Assembly: GCA_937899725.1 (NCBI GenBank)
Contig: CALCCA010000065.1
Span: forward strand, 51,185 to 115,184
Direction: 5' to 3'
Source of the DNA: an uncultured Halomicronema sp.
GTDB taxonomy: Bacteria; Cyanobacteriota; Cyanobacteriia; Phormidesmidales; Phormidesmidaceae
Length of the DNA: 64,000 nt
This document shows, piece by piece, positions 44,550 to 53,386 of the stretch. The notes beneath the pieces are model-generated. The model had not been told where the DNA came from. It searched no databases and saw nothing but the letters and a program-made list of their open reading frames with translations. Positions within the stretch are counted from its first letter, which is position 1, and each line of letters starts with the position of its first letter. A program made the position numbers and the translations under genes.

Positions 44550-46844
44550 CTATCCCATCGTCAACATGCGAGCATGGAAGAACGCCCAGGTGGTGGCAAT
44601 ACCTCCTAAGAGATAGTGCGCTAACCCAACCGCACGCCCTTGCGTGATACTCAGCGCCCGAGGCTGGATAGCAGGCGCAACCTTCAGCTTGCTGTGAGCC
44701 CAAACAATGGATTCAATCAGCTCTTGCCAGTAGCCGCGGCCACTAAACAAGAACATCAGACTAAATGCCCACACAAAGTGAGCCCCGAGGAACATGAGGC
44801 CGTAAGCCGACAGGGCCGACCCGTAAGAGCCAATCACCTGGGAGGCCTGAGCCCACAAGAAGTCCCGTAGCCAACCGTTAATCGTGATCGAGCTTTGGGC
44901 AAAGTTACCAGCGGTAATGTGTGAAACCGCGCCGGAATCAGACACCGAACCCCACACGTCCGACTGCATCTTCCAACTAAAGTGAAAGATCACAATGGAG
45001 ATGGAGTTGTACATCCAGAACAGGCCCAGGAACACATGGTCCCAACCGGATACCTGACAGGTGCCGCCCCGACCGGGGCCATCACAAGGGAATCGGAAAC
45101 CCAACTCACCTTTATCCGGAATCAAGCGAGAACTGCGGGCAAATAGCACGCCTTTCAGCAAAATCAGGACCGTCACGTGAATTGTGAAGGCATGGATGTG
45201 GTGCACCATAAAGTCGGCGGTGCCTAGGGGAATCGCTGCCATGGCCACCTTGCCACCGACCGCCACCACATCACCATTGAATACGGGGCTGACCCCAGCC
45301 AAGGCTTGTGGGGCAGTATTGCCAGCGGCTGCCGCATGCAACCCTTGTACCCATTGGGCAAAAATCGGCTGCAAATTAATCGCGGTATCGGAGAACATGT
45401 CCTGAGGCCGTCCCAACGACCGCATGGTGTCGTTGTGGATATACAGGCCAAAGCTATGGAAACCGAGGAAAATACACACCCAGTTCAGGTGAGAGATGAT
45501 GGCATCCCGATGACGCAACACGCGATCCAGCAGGTTGTCGACATGAGTTACCGGGTCATAGTCTCGCACCATGAAAATGGCTGCGTGAGCAGCGGCCCCA
45601 CAGATGAGGAAACCGCCAATCCACATGTGATGGGTAAATAGACCCAACTGAGTGGCGTAGTCCGTCGCAATGTACGGATAGGGCGGCATCGCATACATGT
45701 GGTGAGCCACAATGATTGATAACGAACCGACCCAAGCGAGGTTCCACGACAACTGGCAGTGCCAGGAGGTCGTGAAAATCTCATACATGCCCTTGTGGCC
45801 TTCACCGGTGAAGGGACCCTTGTGGGCCTCTAACACTTCTCTGAAACTGTGACCAATGCCCCAGTTCGTGCGGTAGAAGTGCCCAGCGACGATGAACAAG
45901 ACGGCCAAAGCCAGGTGGTGATGGGCCGTATCGGACAACCACAACCCGCCAGTGACCGGGTTCAACCCACCTTTGAAGGTGAGAAAATCGGTGTAGGCGC
46001 TCCAGTTGAGCGTAAAGAACGGGGTTAACCCCTGGGCAAAACTGGGATACAGATCAGCCATTAGGCTGGGATTCAAGATCCACTCGTGGGGCAACGGAAT
46101 CGCCGCCACCGAATCAATGACCCGACCGCCAATGGTCAAGGGCTTACCCGCATCGATCGCATCCATACAGGCATTGATCGGCAGGGAAACGTGGATTTGC
46201 TGTCCGGCATACCCGAGACAGCCCAGTCCCAACAGCCCGGCCAGGTGATGGTTCATCATCGATTCCACATTTTGGAACCATTCCAGCTTGGGAGCGGCCT
46301 TGTGATAGTGGAACCACCCCGCAAACAGCATGAGGCCGGCCATTACCAAAGCGCCGATCGCGGTGCAATACAGCTCAAAGCTGTTGGTAATGCCGTTAGC
46401 CCGCCACATCTGGAATAAACCAGAGGTGATTTGAATGCCGTTGAAGCCACCGCCGACATCGGCGTTCAAGATCTCTTGGCCAAAAATCGGCCAAACCACC
46501 TGAGCACTGGGTTTAATGCCGGTGGGGTTGGTCAGCCAAGCCTCGTAATTAGAGAACTTGGCCCCGTGAAAGTACATCCCACTTAGCCAGATAAAAATCA
46601 CGGCTAAATGGCCAAAGTGGGCGCTGAAGATTTTACGAGAAATATCTTCTAAGTCACTCGTGTGACTGTCAAAGTCATGGGCATCAGCATGCAGATCCCA
46701 AATCCACGTGGTGGTTTTGGGACCGCGCGCTAACGTTCGGTCAAAATGTCCCGGCTTGGCCCATCGTTCAAATGAGGTTTGTACCGGATCTTTATCAACC
46801 ACAACCCTGACTTTCTGTCCCGGTTCAGGGGGACTTATTGTCAT
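44550..46844 (-). CDS. psaA: photosystem I P700 apoprotein A1 (PsaA), somewhat divergent
   Basis: 764 residues from the ATG at 46844 ([20 protein letters not shown]) with GGAGAG upstream. Partner of PsaB. The FX loop [22 protein letters not shown] and most helices are standard. Differences from the PsaA proteins I know: residue 215 is Gln where GHQIH normally has His (here GQQIH), the loop at about 226-248 carries an extra segment ([20 protein letters not shown]), NLHALAHDFDTHT reads [13 protein letters not shown] and the C-terminus is ARMLTMG rather than ARIISVG. About ten residues longer than usual. Still clearly a functional PsaA. Confidence 0.97.
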   Translation of the reverse strand: MTISPPEPGQKVRVVVDKDPVQTSFERWAKPGHFDRTLARGPKTTTWIWDLHADAHDFDSHTSDLEDISRKIFSAHFGHLAVIFIWLSGMYFHGAKFSNYEAWLTNPTGIKPSAQVVWPIFGQEILNADVGGGFNGIQITSGLFQMWRANGITNSFELYCTAIGALVMAGLMLFAGWFHYHKAAPKLEWFQNVESMMNHHLAGLLGLGCLGYAGQQIHVSLPINACMDAIDAGKPLTIGGRVIDSVAAIPLPHEWILNPSLMADLYPSFAQGLTPFFTLNWSAYTDFLTFKGGLNPVTGGLWLSDTAHHHLALAVLFIVAGHFYRTNWGIGHSFREVLEAHKGPFTGEGHKGMYEIFTTSWHCQLSWNLAWVGSLSIIVAHHMYAMPPYPYIATDYATQLGLFTHHMWIGGFLICGAAAHAAIFMVRDYDPVTHVDNLLDRVLRHRDAIISHLNWVCIFLGFHSFGLYIHNDTMRSLGRPQDMFSDTAINLQPIFAQWVQGLHAAAAGNTAPQALAGVSPVFNGDVVAVGGKVAMAAIPLGTADFMVHHIHAFTIHVTVLILLKGVLFARSSRLIPDKGELGFRFPCDGPGRGGTCQVSGWDHVFLGLFWMYNSISIVIFHFSWKMQSDVWGSVSDSGAVSHITAGNFAQSSITINGWLRDFLWAQASQVIGSYGSALSAYGLMFLGAHFVWAFSLMFLFSGRGYWQELIESIVWAHSKLKVAPAIQPRALSITQGRAVGLAHYLLGGIATTWAFFHARMLTMG

Positions 46845-47579
46845 GGGACTCTCCTCTCTTCTACTCAAAAATACAGAGTGGATAAAGGCGCTTTCATAAG
46901 AGCATAGACATTCATTAGATGAGTCTATAGAAAGCCTAAAGTAAGACGTTTTCGACATGGAAGACTTGCCTAGAGTCCTCCTGAGACAGCAAAATAATGT
47001 GCTGCGCCCAGCTCCATGCAGGTCATTGAACTTCTTAAGTGGCCTTAGAAAAAATTTTCATGAGCGGAAAACCCATGAATTCTAAAGCCGGAGGAAGCTC
47101 GAATTAAATATCAAACTACAGAAACGCTATTGCTTTAGCAAAGGTTATTTTCAGAAGTTAATAACTCTGACAAAAGATATTTTCTGCCGTTTTACAGTCT
47201 GATCAAGATCTTTTGATAAGATTTTTCTTTTTATCTCTGGAGTTAATAAAAACAACTTAATCAGGCTTCTTATTCTGTCTATAAATAAAAATAAAGCCGC
47301 CGCAGTTCACACAAAAGAGCGATGGGGGCAGCGATAATCAGACGCTATCGGCTCGCCGAGGAAGATTTCAAGCGGGCTAGTCGGTGAGAATGGCTGTGCC
47401 TGGATCGCTTTCTGGGGTCTGACCCGAGTCTGAGCATAGCTATCCTGAAGTGACAAAAGTAACTGTTTGTTGGCGATCGCCACCTGGCTTCTCACTTTTG
47501 CTATCCCTCGCGATCGCCTTTACGCTGTTGCTAACCACCTCTGTTGGGCTTCCCTTATCGACGTATTTGCGAGGTAACG
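46845..47579. other. long promoter/leader region of psaAB
   Basis: 735 bases between the divergent psaA and the LppP-like gene. The part from about 47040 to 47300 is AT-rich with A and T runs, as expected for the strongly regulated psaAB promoter with a long leader. I found no clear pair of HLR1 half-sites. No gene seen. Confidence 0.5.
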
Positions 47580-48206
47580 ATGATGAATTCTTGGCTGGCT
47601 GTCTGGCCGGGGGCACTGGTATTAGCCTCACTGCTGTTAGCACCCCTCGCCCAAGCGCAAGCGGAGCCCAGCGGCACCTGGCTAGATGAAGTCATGAACT
47701 GGAATGAGGCGGGCGCGGTCATGCCTCAAGCGCCAGAGCAGGACGGCAGTAACCTGACGGAGTGCGAGCAAACAGTGCGTCCGGCAGTGCTCCCGGAAGA
47801 TGATCTGGTGATGGCTGCCGGTTGGACCCTGACCGGAGCGGCTCAGATTTATGGCGACACGACCGTGATCATGGGGATGGCCAATGCCGACGGCATGTGT
47901 CGTCCACTCGCTTATCAAGGGTTTGTGTTTACCGCTGGTGAGTTCTCTGGCACGTTATCGCCCTGGCCGATGGACTCTCGCACCGATGGCGGCCTATTGA
48001 ATCTCATTCTCTATGGCGAGGGCTATCTAGATGCCTCTTTTGAGCGCGATGCATCGGGGCAGAGTCGCCTGTTCTATCAGGTCGAAACCGAGAGCGGCAG
48101 CCCGGTCTTAGTCCCTGAGCTTCCGGCAGATACATTGCGCCCCTTGGGAATAGAAGACATTCCGGCAGGCTCACCCCCAACCTTTCCTGGGCCTCAGCCA
48201 GAATAG
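47580..48206 (+). CDS. LppP/LprE-like exported protein
   Basis: 208 residues from the ATG at 47580, preceded by GAGG. A signal peptide (SWLAVWPGALVLASLLLAPL, cleaved near AQAQA) leads to a domain with ADGMCRPLAYQGFVFTAGEF, then SGTLSPWPMDSRTDG, the block I associate with LppP/LprE family proteins. The lipobox Cys of the mycobacterial lipoproteins is absent, so it should be free in the periplasm or lumen. Function unknown. Confidence 0.75.
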   Translation: MMNSWLAVWPGALVLASLLLAPLAQAQAEPSGTWLDEVMNWNEAGAVMPQAPEQDGSNLTECEQTVRPAVLPEDDLVMAAGWTLTGAAQIYGDTTVIMGMANADGMCRPLAYQGFVFTAGEFSGTLSPWPMDSRTDGGLLNLILYGEGYLDASFERDASGQSRLFYQVETESGSPVLVPELPADTLRPLGIEDIPAGSPPTFPGPQPE

Positions 48207-48209
48207 TCG

Positions 48210-49697
48210 TCACGCAGGCTGACGGCAATTATCACAATGCCCACACCGGCCCGGCTTTACCGTCTTAGATCGAAAGCCAAACTGCTGCATGATCAGCTGC
48301 CAGCGACAGCGACGGCTATACAAAAACGCGGTCATACCTGGGGCTGACTGAGGAGTCGCTGACGCACGATCGCGATGGGGCAACAGTCGATAGTGAAAGG
48401 GATCAAGCCACTCTAGCTGGCCCTGGCTATGGAGATAGGAGAGCGCGATCGCCCCGTTTTTAAATTTTTCCTGCACGGCTGGCAGACTCCCTTCGGGGGG
48501 AATCTGTTGGCTGAGGCGCATCGCTTGCTGCCGAACTTTGTGGGCCTGATCCCGAAAGAATTGCGATCGCTGGCGGTCGGTGGAGTCCAGCAGTCCGCTG
48601 CGCTCGCTAACCAGCGATAGGGCATGGGCTGGCTGGCCATCGCGTCCGGCCCGGCCAATCTCTTGCACATATTCAGTCAGCAAGTGAGGTACGTGATAGT
48701 GGGCCACCCAGCGTAAATCTGGCTTGTTAACCCCCATGCCAAAGGCATTCGTCGCCACCACTATTTGCACCTGATTTTGCAGCCAGGCTTGCTCACACTG
48801 ACGGCGATCGCGGGCGGATAACCCGGCGTGATAGCTCGCTGTGCGATAGCCCTGTTGCTGCAGCCAGCGCGCTAACTCGACACTGTCGCGACGGGTGCGT
48901 ACATACACCAACCCCGTTTGGCCACGATGCTGGCGTACAAATTTCAGTAAGCCTTGTTGGCGGCCTCGCGGCGTCCATACGGTTTGTACCGCTAGATGCA
49001 AGTTGGCCCGATAAGGACTCAGGCAAAAAACTTGGGGCGATCGCAGCTTGAGCACTTCACGAATCACCCTTTGCGCGGTCGGATCAGCCGTAGCAGTAAA
49101 GGCCGCGATGGGAATTTGGGTGCCGTCGGGTCGGCATTGCTGCAGCGCTTGGCGAGCCGCCCCTAACCGCCGATAGGCCGGACGAAACGTTTCGCCCCAC
49201 TGCACCAGGCAATGGGCTTCATCGAGCACGAGGCCGTTGATCGTCAGCTCTGGTTGGCAGAGGCGTTGCCAAACGGGCGGGCTCAATAGCGTCTCAGGAG
49301 AGAGATAGAGCAGCCGCAGCTGCTGCCGGTCGAGGGCCGTCAGGACACGGTACCGCTCTGACTTGGGCACTTCACTATGCAGGGTGGCGGCGGGCAACTG
49401 GCGATCGCGCAGCTCCTGCACCTGATTTTCCATCAGCGCCACTAGAGGCGACACCACCAGCGTGACGCCCTGCTGCATCAAGGCCGGCAGTTGGAAGCAC
49501 AACGACTTGCCCCCACCCGTTGGCATCACGATCAGCGCATCTTGCCGCTGCAGCAAAGCTTGGATCACCAAGTCCTGAGGCGGACGAAAGTCGCTGTAGC
49601 CCCAGATCTCTTTAAGGCGAGCCTGGGCGATCGCCCAGGCCGATGATGATGTCGATGCAGTCACAGTGGTCCCCCGAGATGCCCTCAAGGGCAGCAT
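48210..49697 (-). CDS. recQ: RecQ-type ATP-dependent DNA helicase
   Basis: 3'-5' DNA helicase of recombination and fork repair. About 495 residues. Q-motif region IWGYSDFRPPQDLVIQALL, Walker A MPTGGGKSLCFQLPAL, motif II LDEAHCLVQWGETFRPAY with the aromatic loop, SAT-like AAFTATAD, motif V/VI ATNAFGMGVNKPDLRWVAH and IGRAGRDGQP, and a zinc-binding end CGHCDNCRQPA. The HRDC domain is missing, as in many cyanobacterial RecQ proteins. Start uncertain: ATG 49697, TTG 49703 or GTG 49664 are all possible and none has a good ribosome site. The 5' end is duplicated at 50548-50612. Confidence 0.92.
   Translation of the reverse strand: MLPLRASRGTTVTASTSSSAWAIAQARLKEIWGYSDFRPPQDLVIQALLQRQDALIVMPTGGGKSLCFQLPALMQQGVTLVVSPLVALMENQVQELRDRQLPAATLHSEVPKSERYRVLTALDRQQLRLLYLSPETLLSPPVWQRLCQPELTINGLVLDEAHCLVQWGETFRPAYRRLGAARQALQQCRPDGTQIPIAAFTATADPTAQRVIREVLKLRSPQVFCLSPYRANLHLAVQTVWTPRGRQQGLLKFVRQHRGQTGLVYVRTRRDSVELARWLQQQGYRTASYHAGLSARDRRQCEQAWLQNQVQIVVATNAFGMGVNKPDLRWVAHYHVPHLLTEYVQEIGRAGRDGQPAHALSLVSERSGLLDSTDRQRSQFFRDQAHKVRQQAMRLSQQIPPEGSLPAVQEKFKNGAIALSYLHSQGQLEWLDPFHYRLLPHRDRASATPQSAPGMTAFLYSRRCRWQLIMQQFGFRSKTVKPGRCGHCDNCRQPA
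49628..49697. repeat. direct repeat, recQ 5' end (copy 1)
   Basis: First codons of recQ. Matches 50548-50612 at roughly 60 of 72 positions by eye, in the same orientation, including CCGATGATGATG, GTCACAGTG and TGCCCTCAA. Confidence 0.7.
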
Positions 49698-49899
49698 GCC
49701 CAAAAATAACCGCTCAAGATTGGAGGATCGTTGTGGTAACGATTGCGGGTCTATATCTAATTGTCGCTAGGCCATATCGTGGCCTGACCCGTTCTAGAGG
49801 ATGCAGACGTTGAGCTTTGATTCCCGACTGTTTGAGTCCAGGTTGCCGTAGCTCAGAAAGTTGCGCAGGCGCTCACCAATTGAATTGAGGAAATCGCAG

Positions 49900-50544
49900 A
49901 TGCCAGAAACTGCGATAGCTTTTGAAGGATCGCAGTCAAGTTCCACAGCCATGATTGATGAGACCGTCTCGACGCAGCGCTCTGAAGATGAAGAGTTGAG
50001 AGCACTGATGGACAATGACTGGGTCAAGACCTCTGATCAGCAGAACCCAGCCGCCTTAGACCTGGCCAGCCAAATCATTCGAGACAACATTTACTGCACC
50101 CTCTCAACCTGCTCGCCGGATAGTTGGCCTTGGGCCTCGCCGGTATTCTTCACCTATGACTCAGCACTGAACTTTTATTGGTCTTCGGCGATCGCTGCCC
50201 AGCATTCTCAAAACATTTATCTGAACCAAGGGCGAGTGGCCATCACTATTTACGGCACTCAGGCGGGAGAAGGCAAAGGCAAGGGCGTTTATCTGAGTGG
50301 CCTCGCCCAGGAGTTAGATCCTGTGCAAGTCGACACGGTGATGCAATCTCTATTCAAACGGGCGGGTGGCGCTCCCCCTCGACGGACCCGAGATGACTAC
50401 CTGGGTGCCTCTCCGCGTCGGATTTATGGTTTTCAGCCTCAAGCCGCTTGGGTGACTGGGGAACGGCTAGCGCTGGGGAACCAACTCATCGACATCAAGG
50501 TTCAGCTGGCTCTCGCTAGCTTGATCGCCACCACCAATGCCTGA
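49900..50544 (+). CDS. pyridoxamine 5'-phosphate oxidase-like flavin-binding protein
   Basis: 214 residues from the ATG at 49900, with GAGGAAA upstream. Residues 1-50 are an acidic, disordered lead; from DLASQIIRDNIYCTLSTCSP onward there is an FMN-binding split barrel (PWASPVFFTYDSALNFYWSS, GRVAITIYGTQAGEGKGKGVYLSG). Members reduce or sense small oxidised substrates, or bind flavin or heme without catalysis; which applies here is unclear. The gene is bracketed by the two copies of the recQ 5' end and is divergent from recQ. Confidence 0.85.
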   Translation: MPETAIAFEGSQSSSTAMIDETVSTQRSEDEELRALMDNDWVKTSDQQNPAALDLASQIIRDNIYCTLSTCSPDSWPWASPVFFTYDSALNFYWSSAIAAQHSQNIYLNQGRVAITIYGTQAGEGKGKGVYLSGLAQELDPVQVDTVMQSLFKRAGGAPPRRTRDDYLGASPRRIYGFQPQAAWVTGERLALGNQLIDIKVQLALASLIATTNA

Positions 50545-50547
50545 TCG

Positions 50548-50612
50548 CGATCGCCCCAGCCGATGATGATGGGGATGCGGTCACAGTGATTCCCCGAGCT
50601 GCCCTCAAAGGC
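50548..50612. repeat. direct repeat, recQ 5' end (copy 2)
   Basis: Second copy, beginning three bases after the oxidase-like gene. It lacks the ATG of copy 1 (TAG in place) but keeps the GTG and the following codons of recQ. Looks like a fossil of an earlier duplication or insertion. Confidence 0.65.
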
Positions 50613-50703
50613 AGACTACCCTTGAAGGCAGCGCCAAAATGATGCTGCCCGCAAGGGAATTTATGGCGAGCGAGGTTAGGAATCACCCCGCCTTAAGCTC
50701 AGG

Positions 50704-50721
50704 GTTCAAATCGGTTTGAAC
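50704..50721. terminator. short perfect hairpin at the end of the outer-membrane protein gene
   Basis: GTTCAAA-TCGG-TTTGAAC, a 7-bp stem with a stable UNCG-type tetraloop, seven bases past the barrel gene's stop. No T run follows, so its role as a terminator is uncertain. Confidence 0.45.
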
Positions 50722-50727
50722 TCAAAC

Positions 50728-51645
50728 TTACTCAAAGAAAACGGGGAAGTTGTACGCCACGCCCAGAGAGAGGCCGAGACCCGTGTCTTCGGTCACGCGC
50801 CAGTTGATCTGGCTATTGAGCGTGAACGCTCGCGAGATCGGAATATCCACCCCGCCGTTGATCAACAGACCCAGGTCACTGCCAATGTCAATGCCGCCGC
50901 CGAGCGAGGGGTAAATGCTGAACCGACCAGTATCAATCGGGTTGAAGTTATAGGTAACAGGAATCGCCACGCTGACTTCGTCTTCCGAGATCTGCACCGA
51001 AGGCCGCACTGCAAACCGAGGGCCGAGGGAAATTTTGCTGATGATGTTAAAGCCAAAGTCGCCCACGGCGCTTTTGTCGCTGTCCACAATGCCGATATTG
51101 CCCCCAAATCCGACATAAAAGGGGGTGACGCCGCGATAGAGCGGTCGCGTCACTTGGGCCACTTCTTCGCCTTGCACCACAGTCTCAGTCGCCTCTGCCA
51201 GTTCGGTTCCGGTCGAGAGCGTGGCTGCGGTCTCTAGATCAAGTGCTGCTGCCGAGGTGACGAACGGCTCCTCGGTAGTCACAGCGCTAGCATCCGCTAA
51301 GGTCACGACAGTAGATGCCGCAAAATCAACGTTAGCAGGGCTCGATGCCGCCCAAAAGGCCTCTAGGGTCTGAGTTGCGACGGGCTCAGCGGCCGGAGTC
51401 GCTTTTACCCCACCGTTCTCAGTCTTAGCGGCAAGCGGCTCGGTGGCCAGCTCGTTTATCAGGTCAACCTCAACGGCGGCGATCGCCGCCTCGGCAGCCG
51501 CTAGATCAACTCGCGCCAGGGCCGTCCCGGTCACGTCGGTCAGCGGGTCGGCGGTCAGATCATCCTCAGCCTGAGCTGGAACCGCTAACAGTAGCGCGAT
51601 AGCAGCACCACCCGCGAAGAAATTAAGGCGTTGGAAAGTAGCCAT
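50728..51645 (-). CDS. outer-membrane beta-barrel protein with Ala-rich N-terminal region
   Basis: 305 residues from the ATG at 51645 (MATFQRLNFFAGGAAIALLL, cleaved near PAQAEDD). Residues 25-160 are Ala/Thr/Glu-rich and probably disordered. From about 165 (RGVTPFYVGFGGNIGIVDSDKSAVGDFGFNII) alternating hydrophobic strands form an eight-stranded barrel like OprF/OmpA-type or DUF-type cyanobacterial outer-membrane proteins, ending in the aromatic YNFPVFFE that marks barrels for BamA. GGAG is not ideally spaced for either of two nearby ATGs. Function unknown. Confidence 0.8.
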   Translation of the reverse strand: MATFQRLNFFAGGAAIALLLAVPAQAEDDLTADPLTDVTGTALARVDLAAAEAAIAAVEVDLINELATEPLAAKTENGGVKATPAAEPVATQTLEAFWAASSPANVDFAASTVVTLADASAVTTEEPFVTSAAALDLETAATLSTGTELAEATETVVQGEEVAQVTRPLYRGVTPFYVGFGGNIGIVDSDKSAVGDFGFNIISKISLGPRFAVRPSVQISEDEVSVAIPVTYNFNPIDTGRFSIYPSLGGGIDIGSDLGLLINGGVDIPISRAFTLNSQINWRVTEDTGLGLSLGVAYNFPVFFE

Positions 51646-51846
51646 GTTTATCATCACTCCATCAATACACCATGAAGCATTTCTCAGCAGCGATGAAAAG
51701 CAGAAACCTAAATCCTCCCCCTGGGCGACGCCTGCAATTGGGCTCTGGGGTGGCTCTGCAGTCACTGTGAAAAATTCAAGCAGATTCTACCACTGTCAGA
51801 TCGCATCACCCGCCACTTAAATAACAGTTCTCACGGCACCCGCCAG

Positions 51847-52797
51847 TCAGCCCATGGCAGCAGCAGACCAGGCTGATAATAATGCTTGGGCCACAAACGG
51901 CAAAATGTGCTCGTTTTGGCTCGCGTCTGTGCCTTCCGTAAAGACCACCAATTGAAACGGTGGGTGCTCTGGCAGCTCAACATACGCAGCATCGTGACGC
52001 ACCTTGCTGGTGAGTCCGGCTTTTGACCACAGTTGAGCGTTGAGCGGCAGCCCCGCCCCTAAAAAGCCCGTGACCTGATTCTCGGGATCAGCGGCCAACC
52101 GGCGGGGATCGAGCGATCGCCGCAACAGCGCCATCATGGCCTGCGATCGCTCCCCCGTGACTGCTACCCCACCGATAATGCTGTGCAGCAGTCGCGCCGT
52201 TGCTTCCGTCGTTAGCACATTGCGATTTTCATAGGTCTCACCCAAAAACAACCGCTCGCGACCATAGGGGCCATCACACCAAGTCTTTTGATTGACGTTA
52301 ATCGTCGCCAGCTCTGGCCACTGCAGCGACTCAAAATAGCGATTCACGATGTTGCGCTGGGTCTGCCAGGTTTCTAGCGGCCCGGCTGGTAGCTCTGGCC
52401 CACTGGTCGTCCCGGTCAGCACATCCACCACGAGCCCCGTCGCATCATTGCTGGAATCGACAATCATGTCGCGCAGCGCCCGCACCAGCTCCGGCGTTGA
52501 CGATACCATTTCCCGCTCTAGCCATTCGTGAGCCGCCACTAGGTAAAACAGTTTCACCACGCTAGCCGGATAGATGGCCTCGACCCCACGATAGCTGGCC
52601 CCAGGCGGTGACTGCTGCCAAAAATCAGCCGCGCTAATCGCCCCGCCCGTGTTGATCGGAAACGGGGGCTCGTACACAATCCAGGTGGCGGCAATTTGGT
52701 TCCGTGCCAGTTTCGGAAACTCGGTCCAAGTCTGCTCAAGAACCTGGTCTAAAACCGCCTGCAGGTCAGAATTGCGCTGAAAAAAAGTAGCCGCCAC
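51847..52797 (-). CDS. serine hydrolase of the class A beta-lactamase fold
   Basis: 316 residues starting at GTG 52797. The active-site SxxK is S79-V-V-K82 in YPASVVKLFYLVAAHEWL, the SxN equivalent is SSN at 115-117 and the KTG equivalent SKAG lies near residue 255. No signal peptide can be seen, so it is probably cytoplasmic, unlike true beta-lactamases. The loop PLETWQTQRNIVNRYFESLQ precedes the omega-like region. Relatives act as peptidases or esterases; beta-lactamase activity should not be assumed. Confidence 0.85.
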   Translation of the reverse strand: MAATFFQRNSDLQAVLDQVLEQTWTEFPKLARNQIAATWIVYEPPFPINTGGAISAADFWQQSPPGASYRGVEAIYPASVVKLFYLVAAHEWLEREMVSSTPELVRALRDMIVDSSNDATGLVVDVLTGTTSGPELPAGPLETWQTQRNIVNRYFESLQWPELATINVNQKTWCDGPYGRERLFLGETYENRNVLTTEATARLLHSIIGGVAVTGERSQAMMALLRRSLDPRRLAADPENQVTGFLGAGLPLNAQLWSKAGLTSKVRHDAAYVELPEHPPFQLVVFTEGTDASQNEHILPFVAQALLSAWSAAAMG

Positions 52798-52999
52798 GAT
52801 CGCGTATTTTCCTGAAATTAATGTCAGATCAACCTTACCCGCTCACGGGCGAATCTAGACGGGCGAATCATCGTTCAAATCCGCCACGGGATAGAGATGT
52901 AGTGTCTCGATTCTGTCTGGGCGGGCAGCTCGTTAGGATAAAGGGGCGAGGCTGAGGGCTGGACGCCTCAACGCTGACGTTAATTGAACTAGAGCGACC

Positions 53000-53263
53000 A
53001 TGGGAAAAGCTTTGCCAGAACTAAGTGCCGGCGATCGCGATCGCATCATTGAGATGGCCTGGGAAGATCGCACCCCGTTTGAAGCGATCGAACTGCAGTT
53101 TGGCCTTCCAGAAAAGGACGTCATTCGGCTCATGCGGCAATCGATGAAACCGAGTAGCTTTCGGATGTGGCGCAAGCGGGTCACCGGTCGCAGCACTAAG
53201 CATCGGCAGCAGCGGCCGTTTGTATCCGGCCGGTTTCGCTCGGCCAATCAAAAGGGCTCTTGA
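53000..53263 (+). CDS. TIGR03643 family protein
   Basis: 87 residues with the family signature DRIIEMAWEDRTPFEAIELQFGLPEKDVIRLMRQSMKPSSFRMWRKRV, a helix-turn-helix-like stretch followed by a basic tail. Found in cyanobacteria and proteobacteria; function unknown. ATG at 53000. Confidence 0.88.
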   Translation: MGKALPELSAGDRDRIIEMAWEDRTPFEAIELQFGLPEKDVIRLMRQSMKPSSFRMWRKRVTGRSTKHRQQRPFVSGRFRSANQKGS

Positions 53264-53386
53264 GGGGCCTCACATGATTTCGCAAGATTTTGTCCCCAGA
53301 GCCGTCACCCGCACCCAGGTCAGCGGGTTCAGGCCCAGGCATTGACTGGATTTGGGCAGCGCCGAGCAAAGAGAAAACCGCTGGCC

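Noticed and set aside
44550..46844. psaA as part of a far-red photoacclimation cluster
   Set aside because: The gene order psaA-psaB-psaL-psaI recalls such clusters, but psaF and psaJ do not follow, no far-red regulators or allophycocyanin genes are near, and PsaB, PsaI and PsaL look ordinary. Kept only as a question about PsaA.
50700..50725. Possible tRNA T-loop (GGGTTCAAATC)
   Set aside because: The surrounding bases cannot fold into a cloverleaf; the motif is one arm of the short hairpin after the barrel gene.
51847..52797. Antibiotic-resistance beta-lactamase
   Set aside because: The SxxK and SxN motifs are present but there is no signal peptide and the KTG position reads SKAG, so a housekeeping hydrolase is more likely.
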